NCBI GenBank assembly: GCA_019114755.1 | Contig: DXEW01000005.1 | Coordinates: 62,001-126,000 of the forward strand | Length of the DNA: 64,000 nt | From: Candidatus Borkfalkia faecavium | Lineage (GTDB): Bacteria > Bacillota > Clostridia > Christensenellales > Borkfalkiaceae | Reading direction: 5' to 3' | In this document: piece by piece, positions 27,884 through 36,560 of the stretch | How positions within the stretch are numbered: the first letter of the stretch is position 1 | Layout: each line of letters opens with the position of its first letter | Notes under the pieces: generated by a model | The model's input: the letters and a program-made list of their open reading frames with translations, nothing else | Database searches by the model: none | What the model was told of the DNA's origin: nothing | Made by a program: the position numbers and the translations under genes

Positions 27884-28372
27884 ATGAAATGTATTTTTTG
27901 CGGATGCACAGACAGTAAGGTGATCGACAGCCGTTCCACCGACGAGGGCAGGACGATTCGCCGCCGCCGCGAATGCATGCAGTGCGGCAAGCGGTTCACG
28001 ACCTACGAAACGATCGAAACGACGCCGATCCTGGTCATCAAGAGCGGCGGGAACAGGCAGGCGTTCGACCCGAACAAGATCAAAAACGGCATCATCAAGG
28101 CGTGCGAGAAGCGGCCGGTGTCCATGTCGAAGATCGACAAGCTCGTCGAAGACGTGAAAAAGCAGATCTTCAACTCTCTCGAGCAGGAGATCTCTTCCAA
28201 GAGGATCGGCGAGATGGTCATGGACGGGCTCAAATCGATCGACGAAGTCGCCTATGTGCGGTATGCTTCCGTCTACCGCCAGTTCACGGATATTTCTTCG
28301 TTCATGAACGAACTGGAAGCGCTGATGAAGGAAAACAAGAACAAAGCGCAGCAAGAAGAAAAGCCCGTTTAA
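27884..28372 (+). CDS. nrdR: Transcriptional repressor NrdR
   Basis: A 162-residue nucleotide-sensing repressor of ribonucleotide reductase genes. Zinc ribbon MKCIFCGCTDSKVIDSR...CMQCGKRFTTYE at the N terminus, then an ATP-cone domain (VIKSGGNRQAFDPNKIKNGI). SD GAGGG. The stop codon lies inside the loop of the terminator. Confidence 0.96.
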   Translation: MKCIFCGCTDSKVIDSRSTDEGRTIRRRRECMQCGKRFTTYETIETTPILVIKSGGNRQAFDPNKIKNGIIKACEKRPVSMSKIDKLVEDVKKQIFNSLEQEISSKRIGEMVMDGLKSIDEVAYVRYASVYRQFTDISSFMNELEALMKENKNKAQQEEKPV

Positions 28373-28382
28373 GGGCTTTTTT
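28360..28382 (+). terminator. Terminator after nrdR
   Basis: AAAGCCC-gtttaa-GGGCTTT with T residues to 28382; the TAA of nrdR is in the loop. Confidence 0.85.
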
Positions 28383-28397
28383 GTTTGGGAGGTGTGT

Positions 28398-29459
28398 ATG
28401 GCTCGGTCGGCAAGGCAGGTCATGGTCGGGGGCGTTTCGCTGGGGGGCGGCGCGCCCGTGCGCGTGCAGTCGATGACCACGGCGCATACGTCGGACATCG
28501 AAAAGACGGGCGAACAGATCGCACGCCTGTATGCGGCGGGCTGCGAGATCGTGCGCGTGGCGGTGCGCGGCGAAGAGGACGCGCGGGCGATCGCGAAGCT
28601 GAAAGAGTTTTCGCCCATGCCCGTCGTCGCCGACATCCATTATTCCGCAGGGCAGGCGATCGCCGCCATCGAGAGCGGGGCGGATAAGGTGCGCATCAAC
28701 CCCGGCAACATCGGCGGCGAAAAGCAGATCGCCGCGGTCGCCGCCTGTATCCGCGCCCATCATATCCCCGTGCGCGTCGGTTCCAATACCGGCAGCATCG
28801 AAAAGCATTTTCTGGAAAAATACGGCAGGAGCGCCGAGGCGCTGGTGGAGAGCGCGCTGTATAACGCGGCGATTTTGGAGAAGTTCGGGGTGGAAGACAT
28901 CGTCATCTCCGTCAAGGCTTCGTCCGTGCCGCTGACGGTCGAGGCTTACCGTCTGGCGGCAAAGCGCTGCGGCTATCCGCTGCACCTGGGCGTCACCGAG
29001 GCGGGCACGGCGGAGAGCGGCATCGTCAAGAGCAGCATCGGCATCGGCGCCCTGCTTTTGGACGGAATCGGCGACACCATCCGCGTATCGCTGACGGACG
29101 ACCCGGTGGAAGAGATCTACGCCGCCAAGCGCATCCTTCGGGCGTGCGGGCTGGAAAAGGACTTTGTAGACGTCGTCTCTTGCCCGACCTGCGGCAGATG
29201 CGAATGGGACAGCATGGGCCTTGCCAAGCGCGTCGAGCGGCTGACCTTCGGCATGAAGGTGCCGCTCAAAGTCGCCGTCATGGGCTGCGCCGTCAACGGC
29301 ATCGGCGAGGCGCAGGACTGCGACCTCGGTATCGCCGGCGGCAGGGGCAAGTGCGTGCTGTTCCGCAAGGGCGTACCGTTCAAGACCGTCCCTTCGCAGG
29401 AGGCGGAAGAGGCATTCATGCGGGAGCTGCGGGCGATGACGGGGCAAAAGGAAGAATGA
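28398..29459 (+). CDS. ispG: 4-hydroxy-3-methylbut-2-enyl diphosphate synthase
   Basis: A 353-residue [4Fe-4S] enzyme of the non-mevalonate isoprenoid pathway. TIM-barrel start VQSMTTAHTSDIEKT, ADIHYSAGQAI, RINPGNIG; cluster ligands in SCPTCGRCEWD and MGCAVNGIGEA. The ATG at 28398 is chosen because GGAGG lies 5 nt upstream. In B. subtilis and clostridia isoprenoid genes sit just before polC-rimP, as here. Confidence 0.96.
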   Translation: MARSARQVMVGGVSLGGGAPVRVQSMTTAHTSDIEKTGEQIARLYAAGCEIVRVAVRGEEDARAIAKLKEFSPMPVVADIHYSAGQAIAAIESGADKVRINPGNIGGEKQIAAVAACIRAHHIPVRVGSNTGSIEKHFLEKYGRSAEALVESALYNAAILEKFGVEDIVISVKASSVPLTVEAYRLAAKRCGYPLHLGVTEAGTAESGIVKSSIGIGALLLDGIGDTIRVSLTDDPVEEIYAAKRILRACGLEKDFVDVVSCPTCGRCEWDSMGLAKRVERLTFGMKVPLKVAVMGCAVNGIGEAQDCDLGIAGGRGKCVLFRKGVPFKTVPSQEAEEAFMRELRAMTGQKEE

Positions 29460-29463
29460 ATGT

Positions 29464-31032
29464 ATGACGCAATCTGAATTTATGGAACGGCTGCACGCGT
29501 GCGGCGGGTTCGGCCGCGCCGTGCTGCATAAAATTTCCGTCGATAAGAAGGCGGGCGAATGTACCTTTTGGCTGATCACCGACGCCGCCTATACGCGTGC
29601 GGAAGAGGAAGCCGTGCGGCGGCTGGTGCGCGAGGCCGTGCCGGAGCCGCTGCAGGCGCTTGTTTCCGTCCAAAAGCTGGTCGCCGACCCGCAGATCGTG
29701 CGGCGCAAGATCGTGGAGTTTTTATCCCGCAGCCACCGCGCTGCCGCCGCCTGTATCCGCGAAGAGGATATCGGCGTGCAGATGGGCGAAGACGGCACCG
29801 TCGCCTTTACTTTCGGCGTAGACGGGGCGGAACGCGGCTTTTTTGAAAAAAATCAGCAGATCCTGCCCTCCGTGGAGCGGATGCTGGGGCTGAATTTCTG
29901 CAACGCGTTTGTCGGCGGGCTGACGGATAAAGAAAAGCCTTTGCCCGCCGCCGAAGAGGAGCCGGAGGAGGAAGAGCCCTTCGACTACCGCCCGCCGCGC
30001 ACCTTTCCCATCGAAAATTTTGAGGCCATCGACAGCGCTTCGCCGCCGAAGCTCGCCACCTATATCGAAGACAGCGGCTTCCAGAGCGCGAGCCTGACCG
30101 TCTGCGGGGTCATCACATCTTTGCAGGAGCGCGTGACGAAGGCAAAGACGGACGCTTCCGGCGCGGTCGTCAAAGAGGGCAGGCCGTACCTGCGCCTGAC
30201 CGTTGCCGACGCGACGGGCGCGCTCTCTTTTTCGTACTTCCCCAAAAAGCGCACGGAAGAGAAGATCAAGGCGCTGCAAGAGGGAGACAGCGTCGTCTGC
30301 ACGGGTGAAAACGAGCTGTACAACGGCAAGCTCAGCTTTACCGCCCGCGCCATCGACCGCGGCGCCGCCCCGGAAGGGTTCGTGCCCGAAAAGCGGGAGA
30401 GCAAGCCGCTGCCCGCCCATTATACGCGCGTGTTCCCCGAAAAGCTGACCGACTATAACCAGCTCAACCTGTTCGTCAAAGACGTATTGCCGTCCGCCCT
30501 GACCGATAACGTGTTCGTGGTGCTGGATATCGAGACGACCGGTCTGAACAATACGCCCGTGAAGGGGAAGATGGACGCCATCACCGAGATCGGTGCCGTC
30601 AAGATCGTCGGCGGCGAGGTGCGCGAAAAGTTCACCACCCTCGTAGACCCGCAGCGCAAACTTTCCGACGAGATCGTGGCGCTGACGGGCATCACCGACG
30701 AGATGCTGCAGGGCGCCCCCAAGATCGAAGAGGTGATCGGCGACTTCTGCAAATTCTGCGACGGCTGCTTCATCGTCGGGCACAATGTGCAGTTCGACTA
30801 TAAATTTTTGCACTTTTATGCCGAGCAGAGCGAATACGACTTCACCCATAAGACATATGATACGATGTCCATCGCCCAGGGGATGCTGTTCTTGTCCAAC
30901 TATAAGCTGAATACGCTGGCGGACTACTATCACATCTCTTTCAACCATCACAGGGCGTGGGACGACGCGCTCACGACGGCAAAAATTTTTATAGAACTCA
31001 TCAAAGCGAAAAAATGCTTGCCAACCGTGTAA
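29464..31032 (+). CDS. PolC-like N-terminal/OB/3'-5' exonuclease protein lacking polymerase
   Basis: A 522-residue protein at the polC locus between ispG and rimP. Residues 1 to about 180 resemble the PolC N-terminal region; about 200-310 form an OB fold (LTVCGVITSLQERVTKAKT...YLRLTVADATGALSF); from about 350 there is a DEDDh exonuclease with Asp355 and Glu357 (VLDIETTGLN), HNVQFDYKFLHF and HRAWDDALTTAKIF. Full PolC is about 1400-1450 residues, with the exonuclease inserted in a PHP domain and followed by polymerase; here PHP and polymerase are absent and no remnant follows. The active-site residues are intact, suggesting a free proofreading-type nuclease. Confidence 0.85.
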   Translation: MTQSEFMERLHACGGFGRAVLHKISVDKKAGECTFWLITDAAYTRAEEEAVRRLVREAVPEPLQALVSVQKLVADPQIVRRKIVEFLSRSHRAAAACIREEDIGVQMGEDGTVAFTFGVDGAERGFFEKNQQILPSVERMLGLNFCNAFVGGLTDKEKPLPAAEEEPEEEEPFDYRPPRTFPIENFEAIDSASPPKLATYIEDSGFQSASLTVCGVITSLQERVTKAKTDASGAVVKEGRPYLRLTVADATGALSFSYFPKKRTEEKIKALQEGDSVVCTGENELYNGKLSFTARAIDRGAAPEGFVPEKRESKPLPAHYTRVFPEKLTDYNQLNLFVKDVLPSALTDNVFVVLDIETTGLNNTPVKGKMDAITEIGAVKIVGGEVREKFTTLVDPQRKLSDEIVALTGITDEMLQGAPKIEEVIGDFCKFCDGCFIVGHNVQFDYKFLHFYAEQSEYDFTHKTYDTMSIAQGMLFLSNYKLNTLADYYHISFNHHRAWDDALTTAKIFIELIKAKKCLPTV

Positions 31033-31046
31033 AATTGTGCTATACT
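31018..31046 (+). promoter_or_regulatory. Promoter of the rimP-nusA-infB operon
   Basis: -35 TTGCCA (31018-31023, inside the end of the upstream gene), 17-nt spacer, -10 TATACT (31041-31046). A second TATACT occurs at 31050-31055. Confidence 0.75.
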
Positions 31047-31074
31047 TGGTATACTTAGTGTATATGTCAGCGTG

Positions 31075-31109
31075 AGATTGAGAGTGGGCCCCCGCTCTCA
31101 AATCTTTTT
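31075..31109 (+). terminator. Leader terminator (attenuator candidate) before rimP
   Basis: AGATTGAGAG pairs with CTCTCAAATCT (one bulge) around a 10-nt loop, followed by TTTTT. It lies downstream of the promoter at 31018-31046 and upstream of rimP, so it can end both polC-locus transcription and new rimP-nusA transcripts. NusA, encoded in this operon, acts on just such hairpins, so feedback is possible. Confidence 0.65.
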
Positions 31110-31145
31110 ATGTGCCGAATTTTATTTTTTTGAGGGGAACAGGAT

Positions 31146-31619
31146 ATGAAAGTGAAACCGACGGAAGAGATCGAACAGGCGCTGCGGCCGGTCGCTAAGG
31201 CCCTGGACGTAGAAATTTACGAGGTGGTGTTCCGGCAGGGCAAAGACCCGTCGCTGACCGTGTTTTTGGATACGGAGCGGGAGGGCGGCATCGACCTGGA
31301 CACCTGCGAGGCGTTTCACAACGCCGCAGACCCCGTGCTCGACGAGCTCGACCCCACCTACGGGCAGCCGTATACCTTCAACGTCAGCAGCCCGGGGATC
31401 GACCGCCCCTTCAAAAAAGAGAGCGACTTTTTGCGCCATATCGGCAAAAAGGTAGAGATCAAGCTGTACGCGCCGCACAAGGGCGAAAAGTTTTTCGAGG
31501 CGGTCCTGCTCGGCTGCAACTATGCGGCGGGCAATATCGAGATAGACAAAGGCGGAGAGGTGTTCAAACTCAACCTCTCGCAAATCGTAAAAATATCTGA
31601 GGCGATCGAGTTCGATTGA
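31146..31619 (+). CDS. rimP: Ribosome maturation factor RimP
   Basis: A 157-residue 30S assembly factor. N-terminal alpha/beta domain (LDVEIYEVVFRQGKDPSLTV), conserved YTFNVSSPGIDRPF and C-terminal SH3-like part (VFKLNLSQIVKI). First gene of rimP-nusA-ylxR-ylxQ-infB-rbfA. Confidence 0.94.
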   Translation: MKVKPTEEIEQALRPVAKALDVEIYEVVFRQGKDPSLTVFLDTEREGGIDLDTCEAFHNAADPVLDELDPTYGQPYTFNVSSPGIDRPFKKESDFLRHIGKKVEIKLYAPHKGEKFFEAVLLGCNYAAGNIEIDKGGEVFKLNLSQIVKISEAIEFD

Positions 31620-31652
31620 GCTCGCCTACGGCATAATTCCAAGGAGACGATC

Positions 31653-32765
31653 ATGGTTAACAAAGATTTTTTTGAGGCTTTGGCGGCATTAGAAGAGGAA
31701 AAGGGCATCAGCAGCGAGATCTTTATCGAAGCGCTGCGCAATGCGCTTGCGTCCGCCTGCAAAAAGCAGTTCGAGGGGAATGCGGGCGAGGTAGACATCC
31801 GCATCGTTCCCGAAAAGAACAGCATCAAATTTTTCACGGTCAGGACGTGCGTGGAGGAAGTGACGGACCCCGAAAAGGAGATCTCTCTGGCGGATGCGCA
31901 GGCCCTGAAAAAGAGCTATAAGATCGGCGATATCGTCAGCGAAGAATTCACCCCCAAGGAATTCGGCCGCATCGCCGCGCAGACGGCAAAGCAGGTCATC
32001 CTGCAAAAACTGCACGAGACCGAGCGCGACAATACGATCAGCGAGTTCTCGGATAAAAAAGACGAGCTGATGAACTGCGTCGTCCGCAAGGTGGACGATA
32101 AAAACGTCTATGTAGAGCTGGGCAACGGCCAGATCGAGGGCATCATGCTGCCGCAGGATCAGGTGCCCGGCGAGCGCTATGAGGTCAACGACCGCCTGCA
32201 GGTGTACGTCAAAAACATCAAGAGCGGCAGCCGCGGCGCCCAGGTGCTCGTATCGCGCACGGCGGCGGGGCTGGTCAAGCGCCTGTTTGAAAACGAAGTG
32301 CCCGAGATCAAGGCGGGCACGGTGGTCGTCAAGGCGATCTCGCGCGAGGCGGGGCAGCGCACGAAGATGGCCATCTACAGCGAAGATCCGCAGGTAGACG
32401 CCGTCGGCGCCTGCGTGGGCAACAAGGGCTCGCGCGTCAACGCCGTGGTGGCGGAGCTGGGCGGCGAAAAGGTGGATATCATCCAGTGGAGCGAGAACCC
32501 GTTGGAATTCATCGCCAAGGCGCTTTCGCCCGCCAAGGTCATCTCCGTGACCCAGATCGACGAAAAGTCCGCCATCGCCGTGGTGCCGGACGACAAGCTG
32601 TCGCTCGCCATCGGCAGAGACGGGCAGAACGCCCGCCTTGCCGCCCGCTTGACCGGCTGGAAGATCGACGTAAAGAGCGAGAGCGCCGCCGCGAAGATGG
32701 AAGAGCTGCAGCCGCACGCCGAAGAGGCGGAAGAGGAAGAGCCCGCCCCCGCGGAAGAAGAATAA
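31653..32765 (+). CDS. nusA: Transcription termination/antitermination factor NusA
   Basis: A 370-residue RNA polymerase-binding factor: N-terminal domain (about 1-125), S1 domain (VVRKVDDKNVYVELGNGQIEGI), KH1 (DPQVDAVGACVGNKGSRVN) and KH2 (SLAIGRDGQNARLAARLTGW). As in other Firmicutes the C-terminal acidic repeats of enteric NusA are missing; a short Glu-rich tail ends the protein. SD AAGGAGA. Confidence 0.96.
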   Translation: MVNKDFFEALAALEEEKGISSEIFIEALRNALASACKKQFEGNAGEVDIRIVPEKNSIKFFTVRTCVEEVTDPEKEISLADAQALKKSYKIGDIVSEEFTPKEFGRIAAQTAKQVILQKLHETERDNTISEFSDKKDELMNCVVRKVDDKNVYVELGNGQIEGIMLPQDQVPGERYEVNDRLQVYVKNIKSGSRGAQVLVSRTAAGLVKRLFENEVPEIKAGTVVVKAISREAGQRTKMAIYSEDPQVDAVGACVGNKGSRVNAVVAELGGEKVDIIQWSENPLEFIAKALSPAKVISVTQIDEKSAIAVVPDDKLSLAIGRDGQNARLAARLTGWKIDVKSESAAAKMEELQPHAEEAEEEEPAPAEEE

Positions 32766-32783
32766 GATCGGAGAGGCGCCGCC

Positions 32784-33053
32784 TTGAAAACCAAAAAGAT
32801 CCCCATGCGCATGTGTATCGCATGCCGCGAAATGAAGCCGAAAAAAGAGATGCTGCGCATCGTCAAGCCGAAAGAAGGAGAGGTATTCATCGACTATTCC
32901 GGCAAGGCGGCGGGCAGGGGCGCGTACATCTGTGACGACCCCGCCTGCATCCTCAAACTCAAAAAGGGAAAGCTGCTGCACAAGACTTTTTCGGCGGATA
33001 TACCCGCTTCCGTGTACGACAAAGTGGAGGAAGAGTTTTTTGCAAAGAAGTAA
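32784..33053 (+). CDS. ylxR: YlxR family RNA-binding protein (RnpM)
   Basis: An 89-residue DUF448 protein; the family has been reported to modulate RNase P. RMCIACREMKPKKEMLRIV and AGRGAYICDDPACI carry the conserved cysteines and the GRGAY motif. It starts with TTG after GGAGAGG. Confidence 0.9.
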   Translation: MKTKKIPMRMCIACREMKPKKEMLRIVKPKEGEVFIDYSGKAAGRGAYICDDPACILKLKKGKLLHKTFSADIPASVYDKVEEEFFAKK

Positions 33054-33366
33054 AGCGGAGTCGTATATCGGGTTTTGCATCCGCGCGGGCAAGCTGACCT
33101 GCGGCTTCAACGCCGTGGCAACGCTGCACAAAGACGTGTACCTGCTGCTGCTGTGCGGGACGGCGTCGGAAAACGCCGTCAAACAGGCGCTTTCGCTGCG
33201 CGGCCGCTTCGGGTGCGAGATGATCGTGCTGCGCGGAAAGACATTGGAAGATGCCGTCGGCAAAGCCAACTGCAAGCTGGCGGCCGTGAGAGATATGAAC
33301 CTGGCAAAAGCGATTTTGTCGGCGACGGATGAAATTTACACAAAATATTCTGGAGGCAATATTTAG
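33040..33366 (+). CDS. ylxQ: L7Ae/YlxQ-like RNA-binding protein
   Basis: A 108-residue L7Ae/L30e-fold protein. IGFCIRAGKLTCGFNAVATL starts the fold, and the rest follows the pattern of K-turn-binding YlxQ. I choose a TTG start at 33040, inside the end of ylxR (14-nt overlap), because GGAGG is 9 nt upstream and no ATG lies near the fold start. Confidence 0.8.
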   Translation: MQRSKAESYIGFCIRAGKLTCGFNAVATLHKDVYLLLLCGTASENAVKQALSLRGRFGCEMIVLRGKTLEDAVGKANCKLAAVRDMNLAKAILSATDEIYTKYSGGNI

Positions 33367-33370
33367 CAAG

Positions 33371-36166
33371 ATGGCAGAAGCGAAGAAGAATTATGCAAAT
33401 ATTGAAAAGATCGGATCTCTTCTGGGGGCAGAGGGGATCGGGTCGCTGCTGAAAAACGTGCAGAGTACGGAAAAGAAAGTGGGAGATATTCTGCGCAAAC
33501 TTTCAGACTTGGAGAGCGCGGCGCGCGCCCGCGCGCAGGAAGAGGCGGCAAAGGCGGAATCCGCTGCCGCGGAAGAGGCTGTAAAGACAGAACCTTCCGC
33601 AGCAGCTGCCGCAGCAGAGCCTGCGGCACAGCCCGTACAGCCTTCGCAGCCCGCGCCGCAGCCGGAAAAGCCCGCTGCGGAAAGCTCTGCCGCTGAAAGG
33701 CCCGCCGAAGTGAAGGCGGAGCCCGCAGCCGCGACGCCGGAAGTGAAGGGCGAGCCTGCCGAAGCGCTCGCTCCCGCCGCCGAGGTAAAGGCAGCGGAAG
33801 AAAAGCCCGCGGAAGAAAAGAGGGCGGAAGCGCCTTCCGAACAGCCGAAGGCAAGGCCTTCCACAGCGCCCGAAGTGCGCACGCAGATGCGCGGCGGCAT
33901 GGAAGAGAAGATCATCCGCACGCAGTATGCCGACCGCCGCGCAAGGCAGGCGAACCGCAGTACCTATGTCAATACCGACGCCGCCAGGCCCGCCCAGAGC
34001 CGCCCGCAGCGGCCCGCGCCCGCGGCGGCAGGCAGCCCCGCACAGGGCGGCGCGCGCCCGCAGTTTACGGCGCGCACGCAGCCGGGCCAGATGCAGCAAG
34101 GACGGTACGGAACCAAGCCTCCCGTTTCCGCACGTCCCGCCATGCGCCCCGCGGCGGGTCCCCGTCCCGCCGGGGCAAGATTCGGTGCGGCTGCCCCCGC
34201 CGTGCCCGTCACGCCCGCAAAGACGTTTACGGCTCCTGCCAAAAAGAAGTCTTACGATAAGCCCTATACCGAGCAGAAGCGCACGGTCAGCAAGCGCGCG
34301 CTCGCCAAGCAGCAGGTATCCGTCTCCGATTTCGACGAAGACAAGAGCGGTTACAGGAAGCTGCGCGTCAAAAAGCAGAAGCAGCAGGCGGTGCAGGCGG
34401 TCAAGATCGACCACGCCGTCGTCACTTCCGACAATATCCCCCTGAAGGTGCTGAGCGAAAAGCTGGGCATCACGGCAGTGGAAATCACCAAGCGCCTGTT
34501 CAAAGAGGGCATCGCCAAGACCATCAACGACTCCATCGATTACGACACCGCCGCCTATATCGCCAGCGATCTGGGCATCGAACTCGAATATCAGCCGCCC
34601 AAGACGGCGGAAGAGGCGCTCGCCGAGATCTACGAACAGGAGACCGCCGGCAGCACCGATACCATCGTGCGCCCGCCCGTAGTGACGGTGATGGGCCACG
34701 TCGACCACGGCAAGACGTCGCTGCTCGACAAGATCCGCAGCTCTAACGTGACTGCGGGCGAAGCGGGCGGCATCACCCAGCACATCGGCGCCTATTCCGT
34801 CACCGCAGGCGGAAAGACGATCACTTTCCTCGATACCCCCGGCCACGAGGCGTTCACGGCCATGCGCGCCCGCGGCGCTTCCGTCACCGATATCGTGGTG
34901 CTGGTGGTGGCGGCGGACGACGGCATCATGCCGCAGACCATCGAGGCCATCAACCACGCCAAGGCAGCGAACGTGCCCATCATCGTGGCGGTCAACAAGA
35001 TGGATAAGCCGGAGGCGAACTTGGACCGCGTCAAGCAGGAACTGACCAACTACGGCATCCTGCCCGAAGAGTGGGGCGGCGACGCCATCGTCTGCCCCGT
35101 ATCGGCGAAGACGGGCGACGGCATCCCGCAGCTTTTGGAATCGATCAACCTCGTCGCCGAGGTCAACGACTACCGCGCCAATCCCAACCAGACGGCGCGC
35201 GGCACCATCATCGAGGCGAAGCTGGATAAGGGCAAAGGGCCTATGGCGTCCGTGCTCATCCAGAACGGTACCCTGCGCACGGGCGACAACGTCATCTCCG
35301 GCACGACCATCGGCCGCATCCGCGCCATGATCGACGACAAGGGCAGGACGGTCAAGTCGGCAGGTCCTTCGCAGGCGGTCTCCATCCTCGGCTTGGAAGA
35401 TGTGCCCAACGCGGGCGATTCGATCATCTCCGTCGAACAGGATAAGCTGATGAAGCAGGTGCTGGAAGAGCGCAAACGCAAAGAGAGCGAGTCGATGATC
35501 AAGGCGCAGACGCGCATCACCCTCGACGACGTGTTTGGCAAGATCGCTGAAGGCAAGATCAAGGGCTTGAACATCATCGTCAAGGGCGACGTGCAGGGCT
35601 CCGTCGAGGCGGTCAAACAGTCGCTTCTGAAGCTCTCCAACGAAGAGGTGCGCGTCAACGTGCTGCACAGCGGCGCAGGCGCCATCACCGAGTCGGACGT
35701 CATGCTCGCCGATTCTTCCAACGCCATCATCGTCGGCTTCAACGTCCGCCCCGATACCAAGGCCAAAGCGCTTGCAGAGCGCAGCGGCGTAGACGTGCGC
35801 TGCTACCGCATCATCTATGAACTGCTCGACGATATCCAGGCGGCTTTGAAGGGCATGCTCGCCCCGAAGTACCGCGAGGTCATGACGGGCAAGTGCGACG
35901 TGCTGCAGACCTTCAAGATCACGGGCGTGGGCATGGTCGCCGGCTGCTATGTGACGGAGGGCAAGCTCGTCCGCAACGGCAAGCTGCGCATCTACCGCGA
36001 CGATATCATGATCGTGGAAGGCGCCGTTCGCCAGCTCAAACGCTTCAAAGACGACGTCAAAGAAGTCTCCGGCGGCTTCGAATGCGGCGTCAGCATCGAA
36101 GGATTCGACGGCATCAAGGTCGGCGACGTGATCGAGTGCTACATCACTGAGGAGATCCCCGCCTGA
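33371..36166 (+). CDS. infB: Translation initiation factor IF-2
   Basis: A 931-residue GTPase that brings initiator tRNA to the 30S. GTPase motifs: G1 GHVDHGKTS (near residue 441), [25 protein letters not shown]. One IF2_N helical domain precedes it ([19 protein letters not shown]). The first 300 residues are a long Ala/Pro/Glu then Arg/Pro/Gly-rich linker after a helical start ([20 protein letters not shown]) rather than the usual first IF2_N. Start uncertain: ATG 33371 has GGAGG 14 nt upstream; ATG 33329 is in frame without an SD. Confidence 0.93.
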   Translation: MAEAKKNYANIEKIGSLLGAEGIGSLLKNVQSTEKKVGDILRKLSDLESAARARAQEEAAKAESAAAEEAVKTEPSAAAAAAEPAAQPVQPSQPAPQPEKPAAESSAAERPAEVKAEPAAATPEVKGEPAEALAPAAEVKAAEEKPAEEKRAEAPSEQPKARPSTAPEVRTQMRGGMEEKIIRTQYADRRARQANRSTYVNTDAARPAQSRPQRPAPAAAGSPAQGGARPQFTARTQPGQMQQGRYGTKPPVSARPAMRPAAGPRPAGARFGAAAPAVPVTPAKTFTAPAKKKSYDKPYTEQKRTVSKRALAKQQVSVSDFDEDKSGYRKLRVKKQKQQAVQAVKIDHAVVTSDNIPLKVLSEKLGITAVEITKRLFKEGIAKTINDSIDYDTAAYIASDLGIELEYQPPKTAEEALAEIYEQETAGSTDTIVRPPVVTVMGHVDHGKTSLLDKIRSSNVTAGEAGGITQHIGAYSVTAGGKTITFLDTPGHEAFTAMRARGASVTDIVVLVVAADDGIMPQTIEAINHAKAANVPIIVAVNKMDKPEANLDRVKQELTNYGILPEEWGGDAIVCPVSAKTGDGIPQLLESINLVAEVNDYRANPNQTARGTIIEAKLDKGKGPMASVLIQNGTLRTGDNVISGTTIGRIRAMIDDKGRTVKSAGPSQAVSILGLEDVPNAGDSIISVEQDKLMKQVLEERKRKESESMIKAQTRITLDDVFGKIAEGKIKGLNIIVKGDVQGSVEAVKQSLLKLSNEEVRVNVLHSGAGAITESDVMLADSSNAIIVGFNVRPDTKAKALAERSGVDVRCYRIIYELLDDIQAALKGMLAPKYREVMTGKCDVLQTFKITGVGMVAGCYVTEGKLVRNGKLRIYRDDIMIVEGAVRQLKRFKDDVKEVSGGFECGVSIEGFDGIKVGDVIECYITEEIPA

Positions 36167-36191
36167 ACCCGAACATAAAAAGGAGGTCATC

Positions 36192-36560
36192 ATGAGATCT
36201 TTGCGCGGTGAACGCCTGTCCGCCGAATACCAAAAGGCGGTCTATGAGGTGATTTCTACAAAATTAAAGACGAAGACCGACCGCATCCGCGGGATCGTCA
36301 GCGTGACCAAGGCGGATGTCTCTCCCGATCTGAAGAATGCGAAGATCTATATCAGCGTCCTCGCAAAGAACAAAGAGGAGGCGCGGCAGACGTTTGACGC
36401 CATCTGCGAGCACGCGGCGACCATCCGCTACGAGCTCGCGCACATGATGCGCATGCGCACCGTGCCCGAACTGCACTTTTTGTGGGACGACACGATGGAA
36501 TACGGCGACAAGATCGACCGCCTGATCAAAGAGATCCATAAAGACGAAGGAGAACAATGA
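36192..36560 (+). CDS. rbfA: Ribosome-binding factor A
   Basis: A 122-residue 30S maturation factor of the KH-like fold. Sequence LRGERLSAEYQKAVYEVIS, VTKADVSPDLKNAKIYISVL and RTVPELHFLWDDTMEYGDKI fit the family. Excellent SD AAGGAGG. The stop overlaps nrnA by 4 nt. Confidence 0.95.
   Translation: MRSLRGERLSAEYQKAVYEVISTKLKTKTDRIRGIVSVTKADVSPDLKNAKIYISVLAKNKEEARQTFDAICEHAATIRYELAHMMRMRTVPELHFLWDDTMEYGDKIDRLIKEIHKDEGEQ

Noticed and set aside
31033..31145. Hidden continuation of polC after a frameshift
   Set aside because: The gap is 113 nt, contains a promoter and terminator, and rimP follows in the usual order; no PHP or polymerase motif appears in any frame.
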